The notes under the pieces were generated by a model, which saw nothing but the letters and a program-made list of their open reading frames with translations, did no database searches and had not been told where the DNA came from. Shown one piece after another: positions 25,975 through 35,456 of a stretch of DNA of 64,000 bases; the first letter of the stretch is position 1, and the number at the start of each line of letters is the position of its first letter. A program made the position numbers and the translations under genes. Location: contig NZ_NIOF01000007.1 of NCBI RefSeq assembly GCF_002205645.1, positions 1 to 64,000 on the forward strand, given 5' to 3'. The DNA comes from Roseateles aquatilis (GTDB taxonomy: Bacteria > Pseudomonadota > Gammaproteobacteria > Burkholderiales > Burkholderiaceae_C).

Positions 25975-28272
25975 ATGTCCACGTCCGAAGAAAAACGCGC
26001 CGAACTGCGCCAGGCCGCTCTCGAATATCACGAGTTCCCGACCCCGGGCAAGATCGCGATCGCCGCGACCAAGCAGCTGATCAACCAGCGCGACCTGGCG
26101 CTGGCCTACTCCCCGGGCGTGGCGGCGGCCTGCGAGGAAATCGTCGCCGATCCGGCCAACGCCTTCCGCTACACCTCGCGCGGCAACCTGGTCGCCGTCA
26201 TCACCAACGGCACCGCCGTGCTGGGCCTGGGCGACATCGGCCCGCTGGCCTCCAAGCCGGTGATGGAGGGCAAGGGCGTCCTGTTCAAGAAATTCGCCGG
26301 CATCGACGTCTTCGACCTGGAGATCGACGAGAAACACGACCTGGACAAGCTGGTCGACGTCATCGCCGCGCTGGAGCCCACCTTCGGCGGCATCAACCTG
26401 GAGGACATCAAGGCGCCGGACTGCTTCTACGTCGAGCGCGAGCTGCGCAAGCGCATGAAGATCCCCGTCTTCCACGATGACCAGCACGGCACGGCGATCG
26501 TCGTCGGCGCGGCGCTGCTCAACGGCCTGAAGGTGCAGGGCAAGGACATCAAGACCGTCAAGCTGGTGACCTCCGGCGCCGGCGCCGCCGCCCTGGCCTG
26601 CCTGAACCTGCTGCTGAAGCTGGGCATGCCGCGCGAGAACATCTGGGTCACCGACCTGGCCGGCGTCGTCTACCAGGGCCGCACCGAGCTGATGGACCCG
26701 GACAAGGCCGAGTACGCCCAGCCGACCGACCAGCGCAGCCTGCGCGACGTCATCCAGGGCGCCGACGTCTTCCTGGGCCTGTCCGCCGGCGGCGTGCTGA
26801 AGCAGGACATGGTCGCGACGATGGCGGCCAAGCCCATCATCTTCGCGCTGGCCAACCCGAATCCGGAGATCCAGCCGGAAGAGGTCAAGCAGATCCGTGA
26901 CGACGCGATCATGGCCACCGGCCGGACGGACTACCCGAACCAGGTCAACAACGTCCTGTGCTTCCCGTACATCTTCCGCGGCGCGCTGGATTGCGGCGCG
27001 ACCACGATCAACGACGAGATGGAGATCGCCGCGGTGCGCGCGATCGCCGAGCTGGCGCAGGCCGAGCAGAGCGAGGTCGTCGCCGCCGCCTATGCCGGCG
27101 CGACGCTGAGCTTCGGCCCCGAGTACCTGATCCCCAAGCCCTTCGACCCGCGCCTGATGATCAAGATCGCCCCGGCGGTCGCGCTCGCGGCCGAGGCATC
27201 GGGCGTGGCGCTGCGTCCGATCGCGGACATGCCGGCCTACCTGGAGAAGCTGCAGAGCTTCGTCTACGCCTCGGGCACGACGATGAAGCCGATCTTCCAG
27301 ATCGCCAAGCGCGCGCAGCACAAGCGCGTCGCCTATGCGGAAGGCGAGGAGGAGCGGGTCCTGCGCGCGGTGCAGGTGGTCGTCGACGAAGGCCTGGCGC
27401 GTCCGACGCTGATCGGCCGCCCCGAGGTCATCGCGCAGCGCTGCGAGCGCTTCGGCCTGCGCCTGCAGGAAGGCCGCGACTTCGACGTCGTCAACACCGA
27501 GTTCGACCACCGCTATCGCGACTACTGGCAGACCTACCTCGCCATGACCGAGCGCAAGGGCGTGACCCAGCAACTCGCCAAGATCGAGATGCGTCGCCGC
27601 CTGACGCTGATCGGCGCCATGATGCTGCACAAGGGCGAGGTCGACGGCATGCTCTGCGGCACCTGGAGCAACACCGCGATGCACTTGCAGTACATCGACC
27701 AGGTCATCGGCAAGCGCCCCGGCGTCAAGAACTTCGCCTGCATGAACGGCCTGATCCTGCCGGGCCGCCAGGTGATGCTGGTCGACACGCATGTCAACTA
27801 CGACCCGACCGCCGAGCAGATCGCCGAGATCACCATCATGGCCGCCGAGGAAATGATGCGCTTCGGCCTGCGTCCGAAGGCGGCGCTGCTGTCGCACAGC
27901 AATTTCGGATCGAGCAACTGCCCGTCCGCAGTGAAGATGCGCGACGCGCTGGCGCTGATCCAGCAGACCGCGCCCTGGCTGGAAGTCGACGGCGAGATGC
28001 ACGGCGACACCGCGCTGGATGCCAACTACCGCGCGCAGCTGATGCCCAACAGCACGCTGACCGGCGAGGCCAACCTGCTGGTGATGCCCAACATCGACGC
28101 GGCCAACATCAGCTACAACCTGCTGAAGACGGCGGCCGGCGGCGGCATCGCCATCGGCCCGGTGCTGCTGGGCGCGGCCAAGCCGGTGCACGTGCTGACG
28201 CCGTCGGCGACGGTGCGGCGCATCGTCAACATGACCGCGCTGACGGTCGCGGACGCCAACGCGGCCCGCTGA
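25975..28272 (+). CDS. maeB: NADP-dependent malic enzyme, MaeB type
   Basis: A 765-residue two-part enzyme. The N-terminal malic enzyme half (about 1-430) decarboxylates malate to pyruvate with NADP. It has [15 protein letters not shown], the metal-site [12 protein letters not shown] and the nucleotide fold [16 protein letters not shown]. The C-terminal half (about 430-765) is a phosphotransacetylase-like domain ([49 protein letters not shown]) that usually regulates rather than catalyses. Full family length. A GC hairpin (CCCCGCCG / CGGCGGGG) near 28288-28316 follows without a T run. Confidence 0.97.
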   Translation: MSTSEEKRAELRQAALEYHEFPTPGKIAIAATKQLINQRDLALAYSPGVAAACEEIVADPANAFRYTSRGNLVAVITNGTAVLGLGDIGPLASKPVMEGKGVLFKKFAGIDVFDLEIDEKHDLDKLVDVIAALEPTFGGINLEDIKAPDCFYVERELRKRMKIPVFHDDQHGTAIVVGAALLNGLKVQGKDIKTVKLVTSGAGAAALACLNLLLKLGMPRENIWVTDLAGVVYQGRTELMDPDKAEYAQPTDQRSLRDVIQGADVFLGLSAGGVLKQDMVATMAAKPIIFALANPNPEIQPEEVKQIRDDAIMATGRTDYPNQVNNVLCFPYIFRGALDCGATTINDEMEIAAVRAIAELAQAEQSEVVAAAYAGATLSFGPEYLIPKPFDPRLMIKIAPAVALAAEASGVALRPIADMPAYLEKLQSFVYASGTTMKPIFQIAKRAQHKRVAYAEGEEERVLRAVQVVVDEGLARPTLIGRPEVIAQRCERFGLRLQEGRDFDVVNTEFDHRYRDYWQTYLAMTERKGVTQQLAKIEMRRRLTLIGAMMLHKGEVDGMLCGTWSNTAMHLQYIDQVIGKRPGVKNFACMNGLILPGRQVMLVDTHVNYDPTAEQIAEITIMAAEEMMRFGLRPKAALLSHSNFGSSNCPSAVKMRDALALIQQTAPWLEVDGEMHGDTALDANYRAQLMPNSTLTGEANLLVMPNIDAANISYNLLKTAAGGGIAIGPVLLGAAKPVHVLTPSATVRRIVNMTALTVADANAAR

Positions 28273-28858
28273 TCGACCGTGAAACACCCCGCCGCGCCAC
28301 CCGGCGCCGGCGGGGCCGCGCGGCCGAAATCACCCGATTTCCCCCGTACACTCGCCGGTTCGAGCGCCTGAAAGCCCGACCTCCGCCTGCGCCTATAGAA
28401 AAAGTTTGTAGAGGCTCACCAGTTAATTTCTGTGTGATGACTACTCGAATTCACTAGGCCTCCACTGAATGTGTGCACATGCTAACTATGCCGCTTTTTA
28501 AGGCATCGTGGCAGACACCGGCTTGAGCATTCGGGGCCATTTCTGTACCATCTTGGTTTCAGGATTCAGGGTAAACCCGTGTATTTGCTCGACAAATCAG
28601 CGGTCCGGATGTCCGCCCAGCAGCCCGTCGACGGCGGCTGGCGCCACTCGGGAAGTGTCGCCCTCGACACGGGTTTCACCAGCACGGCCCACCCCCACCG
28701 ACGCACACAAGACCACCGCCTGGGTCATGTCGGATGGCACGGGGCCGCGAGAACCTGACCCTTGTATTCGACACCGACGATCACGACATGCGCTTCTTGA
28801 AGCACCTTTCGTGAACCGGCGCCACCGCAATCTGTGACCATCAAGGAGGAACGCGACC
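28273..28858. other. AT-richer intergenic patch upstream of barstar gene
   Basis: These 586 bases lie between maeB and the barstar gene. The part from about 28395 to 28600 is clearly richer in A and T than its surroundings and looks like foreign or scarred DNA. A GTG-started ORF at 28579-28758 (59 codons) opens MYLLDKSAVRMS, reminiscent of the first strand of PIN-domain toxins, but the rest does not match. A plus-strand ORF at 28508-28837 shows no domain. No ribonuclease partner for the barstar can be found here. Confidence 0.5.
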
Positions 28859-29254
28859 ATGCTTTTGCAGACAGTCCGTCCCAACATCGTGCAGGCGATC
28901 AGAGCCTACCGGGTAGAGGACTTGATGCTGGCCGCCCAGGATGCCGGCCAGCATTTCCTGTACGCAAACCTGTCATCGGCGGAGACGAAGCAGGACGTGC
29001 TGGAATTGATCGCCAGCAACTTCCTGTTCCCAGCCCATTTCGGGAAGAACATGGACGCGCTGTTCGACTGCATGACGGACCTCGTCCACAAGTCGGGCTC
29101 GCAGCCTGGCTTCGTCGTCGTGCTGGACCAGTTGCCGGACCATGCCCGCTTCGACCGCGAAGCCCGCGAGCAACTGCTCGACGTCTTCAGAGAGGCGGCC
29201 GACTACTGGGGTGAACGGAAAGTTTCATTCCGCTGTTTCTATTCTTTTCAGTAG
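28859..29254 (+). CDS. barstar family ribonuclease inhibitor
   Basis: A 131-residue small cytoplasmic protein of the barstar family, whose members bind and block barnase-type ribonucleases. The family core is visible as LYANLSSAETKQDVLELIASNF, then FPAHFGKNMDALFDCMTDL and the C-terminal strand KVSFRCFYSF. About 27 extra N-terminal residues precede the core. An AAGGAGG site precedes the ATG. No barnase-like gene is adjacent, so it is an orphan here; the cognate nuclease may be lost or lie elsewhere. The atypical composition of the upstream DNA supports a history of rearrangement. Confidence 0.85.
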   Translation: MLLQTVRPNIVQAIRAYRVEDLMLAAQDAGQHFLYANLSSAETKQDVLELIASNFLFPAHFGKNMDALFDCMTDLVHKSGSQPGFVVVLDQLPDHARFDREAREQLLDVFREAADYWGERKVSFRCFYSFQ

Positions 29255-29316
29255 CCCGCTCCCAAGAATCAGGGTCATGGGAGCGGGCTGCTGAGGTGGC
29301 CCCCGTAGAGAAGCCG

Positions 29317-29418
29317 GTGATCAAAAGCACCAAGAACAATCCGAACCCCAACTTCGGCATGAACATGCCGATGATGTGCAGCGCGTTCGACACATCGATG
29401 TGGGTCGGCGCCGCTTGA
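29317..29418 (+). CDS. possible small protein, 33 aa, unknown
   Basis: A GTG-started frame between the barstar gene and its terminator encodes a 33-residue peptide rich in Asn, Pro and Met, including NPNPNFGMNMPMM. It has no transmembrane segment and only a weak AGAGAAG upstream. I do not recognise it. The periodic Asn-Pro and Met pattern is unlike random translation of local GC-rich DNA, but a chance ORF remains the more likely reading. Confidence 0.2.
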   Translation: MIKSTKNNPNPNFGMNMPMMCSAFDTSMWVGAA

Positions 29419-29493
29419 TCGGCACCGTCTGATCGGCAGCGCGAGCGACCGGTCCTCGGATCGGGCGACATCCGGCAAGGCCGGATCGATCGC

Positions 29494-29536
29494 CCAAACA
29501 AAAGGCCTTCCATCACTGGAAGGCCTTTTTGTTTGG
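29494..29536. terminator. bidirectional intrinsic terminator
   Basis: AAAAGGCCTTCC pairs with GGAAGGCCTTTTT around ATCACT. The pairing extends outward through CCAAAC / GTTTGG. Runs of A and T on the two sides serve both strands: the end of ksgA (minus) and the barstar region (plus). Confidence 0.9.
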
Positions 29537-29568
29537 CGGCGGCGGCCCTTCGCGACGGACGGCGCCGT

Positions 29569-30336
29569 TCAGACCGACTGGGCGAGCTTCACGAACTCCG
29601 CGACCGGTACTTCCTCGGCGCGGCGCTGTAGGTCGAACTCGCCCTGGAAACCACGCGCCTCAAGCCAGCGGCCCAGCGAATGGCGCAGCAGCTTGCGGCG
29701 CTGCGAGAACGCCGAGGCGACCAGCTCGCTGAGCAGCGCCTCGTCCAGCGCCACCGGCACCGCGTGCGGCACCATGCGGACGATCGCCGAATCCACCCGC
29801 GGCGGCGGATCGAAGGCCTCGGGCGGCACGTCGAAGAGCCCCTCGACCTGATAACGCCACTGCAGCATCACGCTGAGCCGGCCGTAGTCCTTGCCGCCCG
29901 GCCCGGCGGCCATCCGGTCGACGACTTCCTTCTGAAGCATGAAGGTCTGATCGACGACATGGTTCACGAAGCCCAGCAGGTGGAACAGGATCGGCGACGA
30001 GATGTTGTACGGCAGGTTGCCGACGACCCGCAGCTTGCGACCGCGCTCCGCCGCCAGTGCGGCGAAATCGACCTTGAGTACGTCGGACTCGACCACGGTC
30101 AGGTCGCCGCGCTTGCGCAGCCGCGCCGCCAGATCGCGATCCAGCTCGATGACGGTGAGCGGCTGGCTGGACGCCGGCAGTCGCTGCAGCAGCGGCAGCG
30201 TCATCGCGCCCAGGCCCGGACCGATCTCGACCATCGCCTGGTCGTCGCCGGGGGCGATCGCGTCGATGATGGCGTCGATGACGGCGCGGTCGGTCAGGAA
30301 GTGCTGACCAAAGCGCTTGCGCGCGACATGTCCCAT
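29569..30336 (-). CDS. rsmA: 16S rRNA dimethyladenosine transferase
   Basis: A 255-residue KsgA/RsmA enzyme that dimethylates two adjacent adenines near the 3' end of 16S rRNA during 30S maturation. Features: [14 protein letters not shown] opening, SAM-binding [26 protein letters not shown], and the target-base motif [12 protein letters not shown]. The C-terminal small domain ends the protein. It follows surA by 20 bases in the minus-strand lptD-surA-rsmA operon. The pdxA gene often found between them is absent. The transcript ends at the strong terminator at 29494-29536. Confidence 0.97.
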   Translation of the reverse strand: MGHVARKRFGQHFLTDRAVIDAIIDAIAPGDDQAMVEIGPGLGAMTLPLLQRLPASSQPLTVIELDRDLAARLRKRGDLTVVESDVLKVDFAALAAERGRKLRVVGNLPYNISSPILFHLLGFVNHVVDQTFMLQKEVVDRMAAGPGGKDYGRLSVMLQWRYQVEGLFDVPPEAFDPPPRVDSAIVRMVPHAVPVALDEALLSELVASAFSQRRKLLRHSLGRWLEARGFQGEFDLQRRAEEVPVAEFVKLAQSV

Positions 30337-30356
30337 GAACGCTCAGCCCCGGCCGG

Positions 30357-31754
30357 TCAGTCCAGCCACTCGCGCGTCTCGATGAAGGCGCGCGCGCGCA
30401 GTTCCTTCATCCAGTCGTTGTAGGCCTCGTCGTACTTGCGCTCGCGCAGCGCGTTGCGCGCCTGCTCGCGAAGCTGCTTGTTGTCGAGCACGACATCGCG
30501 CCGCTCCAGCACCTGGATCAGGTGGATGCCGAAACGCGATGGCACCGGATTCGAGATGCCCTTGAGCGGCAGCGCGTCCATCGCTTCCTCGAACTCGGGC
30601 ACGAAGCCGCCCGGCGACACCCAGCCCAGGTCGCCGCCTTCCTGCGCGCTGCCGTCCTCGGAGTTGGCACGGGCCAGTTGCTCGAAGGTGGCGCGGCCGG
30701 ACTCGATCGCGCGCTTGAACTCGGTCAGGCGGCGCGCGGCCAGCTCGGGCGTCAGTTGCTCCGACGGACGCAGCAGGATGTGGCGCGCGTGGGTCTGCAC
30801 GACCAAGTTGATCGATGCCTTGCCGGCCTGGCGCTCAAGCAGCTTGATCACGTGGAAGCCGGCGCCGGAGCGCAGCAGCTGCGGACGCACCTCGCCGTTC
30901 TTCAGGTCGCGCACGGCGTCGACGAAGACGTCCGGCAGCTTGTCCGCGGCGCGCAGGCCGATCTCGCCGCCACGGTTCTTGTTCGCGTCCTCCGACAGGT
31001 CCTTGGCCACCTTGGCGAAGTCCTCGCCGGCCTGCACGCGCTGCAGCGCGGATTCGGCGCGGGCGCGGCGCTCGGCCACCACGGCGAGGCTGGCGTCTTC
31101 GGGCACCGGCACCAGGATCTGCGCGATGTTCAGCTGCGCGCGGTCCTGCAGCGCGGCCTGGCGCTGTTCCAGGTACTTGTCGATGTCGCCGTCGGTGATG
31201 CGGATGCGGCCCTGCACCTCGCGCTCGCGCACGCGCTCGCTCAGCATCTGGTCGCGCAGGTTCTCGCGGAAGCGCTTGAAGTCGACGCCGTCGGCGGCCA
31301 GCCGCTTGCGCAGCTCGTCCATCGTCAGCTTGTTCTGCGTCGCGACGTTGACGACCACGCGATCCAGCTCGGGCTCGTCGACGCGGGGGCCGTTCTCGCG
31401 GGCGTAGGTGATCACCGCGCGCTCGTCGATCAGGCTGTCCAGCGCCTGCTTGTGCAGCAGTTCGTTGGTGACGGTCTCGCCGCGGCGGCGCGCCTCTTCG
31501 CGGGCGCGATCGGTACGCTGGATGACTTCAGACGCGGCGACGATGTCGGTGTTGACGATCGCCGCGATGTAGTCGCCGGGCTTGAGCTGACGCTGCTCGA
31601 CGGGCGGGCGGACCGGCGCCGGCGCGGACGCCGCCGAGGCCGCCGGAGCAGCCGCCACCGGCTTCGCCGGCTGCGCTTGCGCCCAGGACGTCGGGCCGGC
31701 CAGGGCCGCGGTCAGGAGAATCATGGCGGCCGCCACCGGCTTGAGATGTCGCAT
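30357..31754 (-). CDS. surA: periplasmic chaperone/peptidylprolyl isomerase SurA
   Basis: A 465-residue SurA. It escorts outer-membrane proteins through the periplasm to BAM. A signal peptide (MRHLKPVAAAMILLTAALAG, cleaved near SWAQA) is followed by a low-complexity Ala/Pro linker. The N-terminal chaperone domain (IAAIVNTDIVAASEVIQRTD) comes next, then two parvulin domains (QILVPVPEDASL to VIKLLERQ, and HARHILLRPSEQL to IQVLERRD) and a C-terminal helix. ATGs at 31781 and 31772 also exist; the one at 31754 gives the best signal peptide. It lies ten bases after lptD. Confidence 0.94.
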   Translation of the reverse strand: MRHLKPVAAAMILLTAALAGPTSWAQAQPAKPVAAAPAASAASAPAPVRPPVEQRQLKPGDYIAAIVNTDIVAASEVIQRTDRAREEARRRGETVTNELLHKQALDSLIDERAVITYARENGPRVDEPELDRVVVNVATQNKLTMDELRKRLAADGVDFKRFRENLRDQMLSERVREREVQGRIRITDGDIDKYLEQRQAALQDRAQLNIAQILVPVPEDASLAVVAERRARAESALQRVQAGEDFAKVAKDLSEDANKNRGGEIGLRAADKLPDVFVDAVRDLKNGEVRPQLLRSGAGFHVIKLLERQAGKASINLVVQTHARHILLRPSEQLTPELAARRLTEFKRAIESGRATFEQLARANSEDGSAQEGGDLGWVSPGGFVPEFEEAMDALPLKGISNPVPSRFGIHLIQVLERRDVVLDNKQLREQARNALRERKYDEAYNDWMKELRARAFIETREWLD

Positions 31755-31764
31755 CGAACGCAAT

Positions 31765-34140
31765 TCAGTCATATGTGCCAAAAGCCGAGCGTTCCGAGCT
31801 CAGCGAACGGTAACCCGGAATATTGTCTCTCAACACTTTCAGGGCGTTGGAACCGAGGGGGGAGAGGCCGACCAGCTCCAGCTGCAGGATCAGCCGGGTG
31901 TTGGTCTCCGCGCGGCCGGTGGATTGGCGCTCGGCGCCGACACGCAGGATCCAGCAACCGGAGTCGTACTCGGCGCCGACCACCGAGTCCGTGAAACGCT
32001 TGTCCCGCAAGCTGTACTGCAAGCGACCCGCACCGTACCACGCGCCGGCGCAGCCCGGTCCGCCGCTGACCGACTTGCGATTCGGTCCGAACAGCGGCCA
32101 TTGCCATGCCAGCTCGACCTGCTCGCTGGTGCCGCGGGCCAGGCGATAGGACGCGCTCACGGTGCGGAACGGGCCCGGCGAATACCGCAGCCGCAGCACC
32201 GTCCGCTCGACCTTGCCGTCGGAGGAATTCAGTTGCAGCGTGCTGTCGGTCCACCACGCCTGGTTCAAGTGGGCCGAGGCCAGCAGCACGACGTCGGACA
32301 GCCGGTGCGTCTGCGGCGTGCCGTCCGGCGTGATGCGCTGGTCGCGCAGCAGGTAGCGCTGGACCATGCCCAGGCGCAGTTGCTCCTCGCCGCGCTCGTC
32401 CTCGATCCAGCGCGTGGTCGCGCCGAAGGCCAGCATGTGGGCATCGCTGACGCGGTCGACGCCGGAGAACTGGTTCTCCGCGAACACCGAGTCGAAGTTG
32501 TAATCCCGCGGCGCCGAGTCGAAGTTGGGCATCGCGCTCTGGTCGCGATACGGCGTGTTGACGTACAGCACGCGCGGTTCCAGCGTCTGCCGCATCGCCT
32601 GGCCGAACAGCGAGGTGTTGCGCTCCAGGATCCAGCCGTGGTCGACGCTGAAGGTCGGGATGGTGCGGCTGATGGTGCGCCGGCCGGTGAGGTCCAGCGG
32701 CTGGTCGACGCGGTAGCTCGCGGCGTTGACGGACAGCTTGGGGATCAGCCACCAGGCCGCGCCGCTGAACGGCAGGCTGACGTGGCCCAGCATGTGCACG
32801 CGCTCGCCCGTCTGCAACGGGCTGTTCAGCGCGCCGCCGGGCAGGTCGAAGCGGTTGTACTCAAGCTCCAGGCCGCCCTCCAGCCGGGCGCGGCGCCCGG
32901 TCGGCAGGTAGCCGGCCAGCACCGACTCGTCCGCGCCGGTCTGCACGCGCAGGCCGATCTGCGGCGAGCGCTGGTACGGGGACACGAACCGGTCCTGCGC
33001 GTCCTGCACCTGCAACGGCTGCCAATGCTGGACGCGCGCATACGTCTGCATGTCGCCCCAGTTGAAATTGAAGTCACGCTGGGTCCGCAGGTCGGTGGAC
33101 AGCAGGCGCGGCGTCTGGCTGAGCATGCGGTTGCGCATGTCCTTCCAGTAGTCGTCGTCGGAGACCCGCTCGGTGTTGATCTGGTAGCGCCAGTTGGGCG
33201 TGATGTCGCCGTCGTTGTTCAGGCGCAGGTCCCAGCGCGAACGACCGTAGGCGCGGTCGTGCGGCAGCAGCGCGAAGTCGATCTGTCCGCGATGGCTGGG
33301 CTCCAGGTAGCGGAACTGGCTGTCGACACCGGCGCCGCGCCGCGTCATCACGAAGGGCGTGATCGTCGCGTCCCGGTTGGGGGCGATGCTCCAGTAGAAA
33401 GGCTGGTCGTACTCGAAGCCGCTGCGGTTGTCGACGTTGACGTTGGGCGGCAACAGGCCGGATTTCGGTTGGTCGCCGAGCGGGAAGCTCAGCGACGGCG
33501 CGGCCAGGATGGGCACGCCGAGGAAACGCACCACCGCGTCGGTCGCCACGCCCTCGCCGGCGTCGAAGTCCAGCTTCAGGCTGCTGGTGACGAGCTCCCA
33601 GTCGCGCTTGCGCTCGCCCTGCTCCGACACCGGGCAGGTGCTGTAGGTCGCCTCGTCGGCGCGCATGCGCTGGTCGCCGAGGAAGTGCAGCGCCTTGGCG
33701 CTGCCGCTGCCGCCGGTGGCGGCGAAGAAATAGGTCGGGCTGTCGAGCTGCCCCTCGAAGCGGTCGACGAAGAGCTCCAGCTTGGGCCCGCGCAGCACGG
33801 CGCCGTTCTGCACCAGCTCGACGTCGCCGACGGCCACGGCCAGGTCCTGCGGATAGTCGTAACGCAGCGACTTGGTCTTGAGCAGCATGCTGCCGTAGCG
33901 CAGCTGGACGTCGCCCTCGGCCAGCGAGGTCTGGTCCATCTCACTGGTGATGCGGTCGGCGCTGAGCGCCATCGCCGGACGGGTGTCCTTGCGGCGGGCC
34001 TGGTTCAGCTGCTTGACGGACTTGAGCACCAGCGGCTCGCCGGCGGCCTCCTGCGCCAGCGCCGACGGCGCCGCGGGCAGCGCGAACGCCAGCGCGGCGG
34101 CCAGGGACAAGGGACGGGGGCGGAAAACCGGAGGGCGCAT
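31765..34140 (-). CDS. lptD: LPS-assembly protein LptD
   Basis: A 791-residue outer-membrane barrel that inserts lipopolysaccharide, working with LptE. A signal peptide (to about residue 29, SALAQ) precedes the periplasmic LptA-like jellyroll (ALSADRITSEMDQTSLAEGDVQLRYG). The large LptD barrel follows from about residue 190, ending after GLSPLGSNALKVLRDNIPGY. Cysteines at CPVSEQ, GPGCAG and DSGCW could form the disulphides of the family. It heads the lptD-surA-rsmA operon and is divergent from amgK across 173 bases. Confidence 0.96.
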   Translation of the reverse strand: MRPPVFRPRPLSLAAALAFALPAAPSALAQEAAGEPLVLKSVKQLNQARRKDTRPAMALSADRITSEMDQTSLAEGDVQLRYGSMLLKTKSLRYDYPQDLAVAVGDVELVQNGAVLRGPKLELFVDRFEGQLDSPTYFFAATGGSGSAKALHFLGDQRMRADEATYSTCPVSEQGERKRDWELVTSSLKLDFDAGEGVATDAVVRFLGVPILAAPSLSFPLGDQPKSGLLPPNVNVDNRSGFEYDQPFYWSIAPNRDATITPFVMTRRGAGVDSQFRYLEPSHRGQIDFALLPHDRAYGRSRWDLRLNNDGDITPNWRYQINTERVSDDDYWKDMRNRMLSQTPRLLSTDLRTQRDFNFNWGDMQTYARVQHWQPLQVQDAQDRFVSPYQRSPQIGLRVQTGADESVLAGYLPTGRRARLEGGLELEYNRFDLPGGALNSPLQTGERVHMLGHVSLPFSGAAWWLIPKLSVNAASYRVDQPLDLTGRRTISRTIPTFSVDHGWILERNTSLFGQAMRQTLEPRVLYVNTPYRDQSAMPNFDSAPRDYNFDSVFAENQFSGVDRVSDAHMLAFGATTRWIEDERGEEQLRLGMVQRYLLRDQRITPDGTPQTHRLSDVVLLASAHLNQAWWTDSTLQLNSSDGKVERTVLRLRYSPGPFRTVSASYRLARGTSEQVELAWQWPLFGPNRKSVSGGPGCAGAWYGAGRLQYSLRDKRFTDSVVGAEYDSGCWILRVGAERQSTGRAETNTRLILQLELVGLSPLGSNALKVLRDNIPGYRSLSSERSAFGTYD

Positions 34141-34207
34141 CAGGCGGGCAGCGTCTTGCAGAGGTCAGGCGGCTGCGCGTGGATCGCGCCGCGCTGCCCG
34201 GGGTTTG

Positions 34208-34213
34208 TAGAAT
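34208..34213 (+). promoter_or_regulatory. predicted -10 box of amgK
   Basis: TAGAAT in TTTGTAGAATCATTATC, in the lptD/amgK divergent gap about 100 bases before the amgK ATG. Confidence 0.4.
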
Positions 34214-34313
34214 CATTATCCACGAGGCCAGTCGCGCGGCAGGACCGCCCGCCCACGCCTTGTCACCCCCCCCAGGGGCCGCTCTCGCAGCGGCCCTTCC
34301 GCTTCCGAGTCCC

Positions 34314-35456
34314 ATGACCGCTTCCGCCACGCCGGCTTCCCCGTCCCACGCGTCCGACGCCGACCGTGCCGCGCTTTTCGAGTCCTGGCTGGCGCCGCTC
34401 GCGTCCCGGCACGGCCTGCGGCCCGACACGCTGACCGCCGCCAGCAGCGACGCCAGCGCGCGGCGCTACCTGCGCATCGCCACGGACACCGGCGCCACGC
34501 TGATCGTGATGGACGATCCGGCGCGGCCGAATCAGGTGGCGCGTTTCGTCGAGGTCGGTGCGCTGATGGCCGGCTGCGGCCTGCACGTGCCCCGGCTGCT
34601 GGCGCACGACGCGGCGCTGGGCTTCGCGCTGATGGAGGACCTGGGTTCGCGGCCCTACCTCGACGCGCTGCTCGACGCCCAGCGGAACGCAGACATGCCT
34701 GCCGCCAACGCCCTGATGCGCGACGCGACCGACACGCTGCTGCGTTGGCAGTCCTGCGCGGCGGCGCGCGCCGACGGCGCGCTGCCGCCCTTCGACGACG
34801 CCTTCGTGCGCCGGGAACTGCAGATCTTCGTGGACTGGTGCGTCCAGGCCCACCACGGCAAGCAGTGGAACGACACGCAGCAGGCGTATTGGGACCGTAC
34901 CGTGGCGCTGCTGTCCGCCAACATCGCCGGCCAGCCGCGGGTGCCCATGCACCGGGACTACATGCCGCGCAACCTGATGGTCTGCCCGGCCGGGACGCCG
35001 GACGCGGGCGGCGCGGGCAATCCCGGCGTGCTCGACTTCCAGGACGCGGTGCTGGGTCCGGTCACCTACGACATCGCCTCGCTGCTGCGCGACGCGTTCA
35101 TCTCCTGGGAGGAGTCCGAGGAGCTCGACTGGGCCGTGCGGTACTGGGAAGGCGCCAGGCGCGCCGGTCTCTTCGGCCTGGACCCGAGCGGCGAGGATCC
35201 GCACGAGATGGCGCTGGACTTCGGCCTGTTCTGGCGCGCGCTCGAATGGACGGTGCTGCAGCGCCACCTGAAGATCCTGGGCATCTTCTGCCGCCTCAAG
35301 CACCGCGACGGCAAGCCGCATTACGCCGAGGACCTGCCGCGCTTCTACGCCTACGTGGTAAAGACGGCGACGCGCTACATCGAGCTCAAGCCGCTGCTGC
35401 GCCTGATCGAGGATCTGCAGCCTCAGTTGCTTCAGACAGGATTCACGCTGCGCTGA
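34314..35456 (+). CDS. amgK: N-acetylmuramate/N-acetylglucosamine kinase AmgK
   Basis: A 380-residue kinase of the aminoglycoside phosphotransferase fold. AmgK phosphorylates N-acetylmuramic acid at C1 in the peptidoglycan recycling bypass. The catalytic loop is MHRDYMPRNLM and the metal-binding motif DFQDAVLGP, with SDASARRYLRI at the N-terminal nucleotide lobe. Position divergent from lptD is the conserved setting. The partner murU, normally next, is missing: the following gene is an unrelated LysR gene overlapping by 14 bases in the opposite direction. The start at MTASATPASPS was chosen to exclude a Pro/Ala-rich lead. Confidence 0.9.
   Translation: MTASATPASPSHASDADRAALFESWLAPLASRHGLRPDTLTAASSDASARRYLRIATDTGATLIVMDDPARPNQVARFVEVGALMAGCGLHVPRLLAHDAALGFALMEDLGSRPYLDALLDAQRNADMPAANALMRDATDTLLRWQSCAAARADGALPPFDDAFVRRELQIFVDWCVQAHHGKQWNDTQQAYWDRTVALLSANIAGQPRVPMHRDYMPRNLMVCPAGTPDAGGAGNPGVLDFQDAVLGPVTYDIASLLRDAFISWEESEELDWAVRYWEGARRAGLFGLDPSGEDPHEMALDFGLFWRALEWTVLQRHLKILGIFCRLKHRDGKPHYAEDLPRFYAYVVKTATRYIELKPLLRLIEDLQPQLLQTGFTLR

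Larger units (their letters stand above)
29255..29568. other. intergenic region after barstar gene
   Basis: A 314-base gap. It contains a possible 33-codon GTG-started ORF at 29317-29418 and a strong bidirectional terminator at 29494-29536 shared by the barstar transcript and ksgA. A minus-strand ORF through the same bases has no domain support. Confidence 0.5.

Noticed and set aside
24454-28287. 1277-codon minus-strand ORF across maeB and the sensor kinase
   Set aside because: Lies antisense to maeB and out of frame in the kinase gene; Arg/Asp/Gly-rich with no motif.
28508-28837. 109-codon ORF before barstar as a possible ribonuclease
   Set aside because: No barnase motif (no catalytic Glu/Arg/His pattern) in any frame of this segment.
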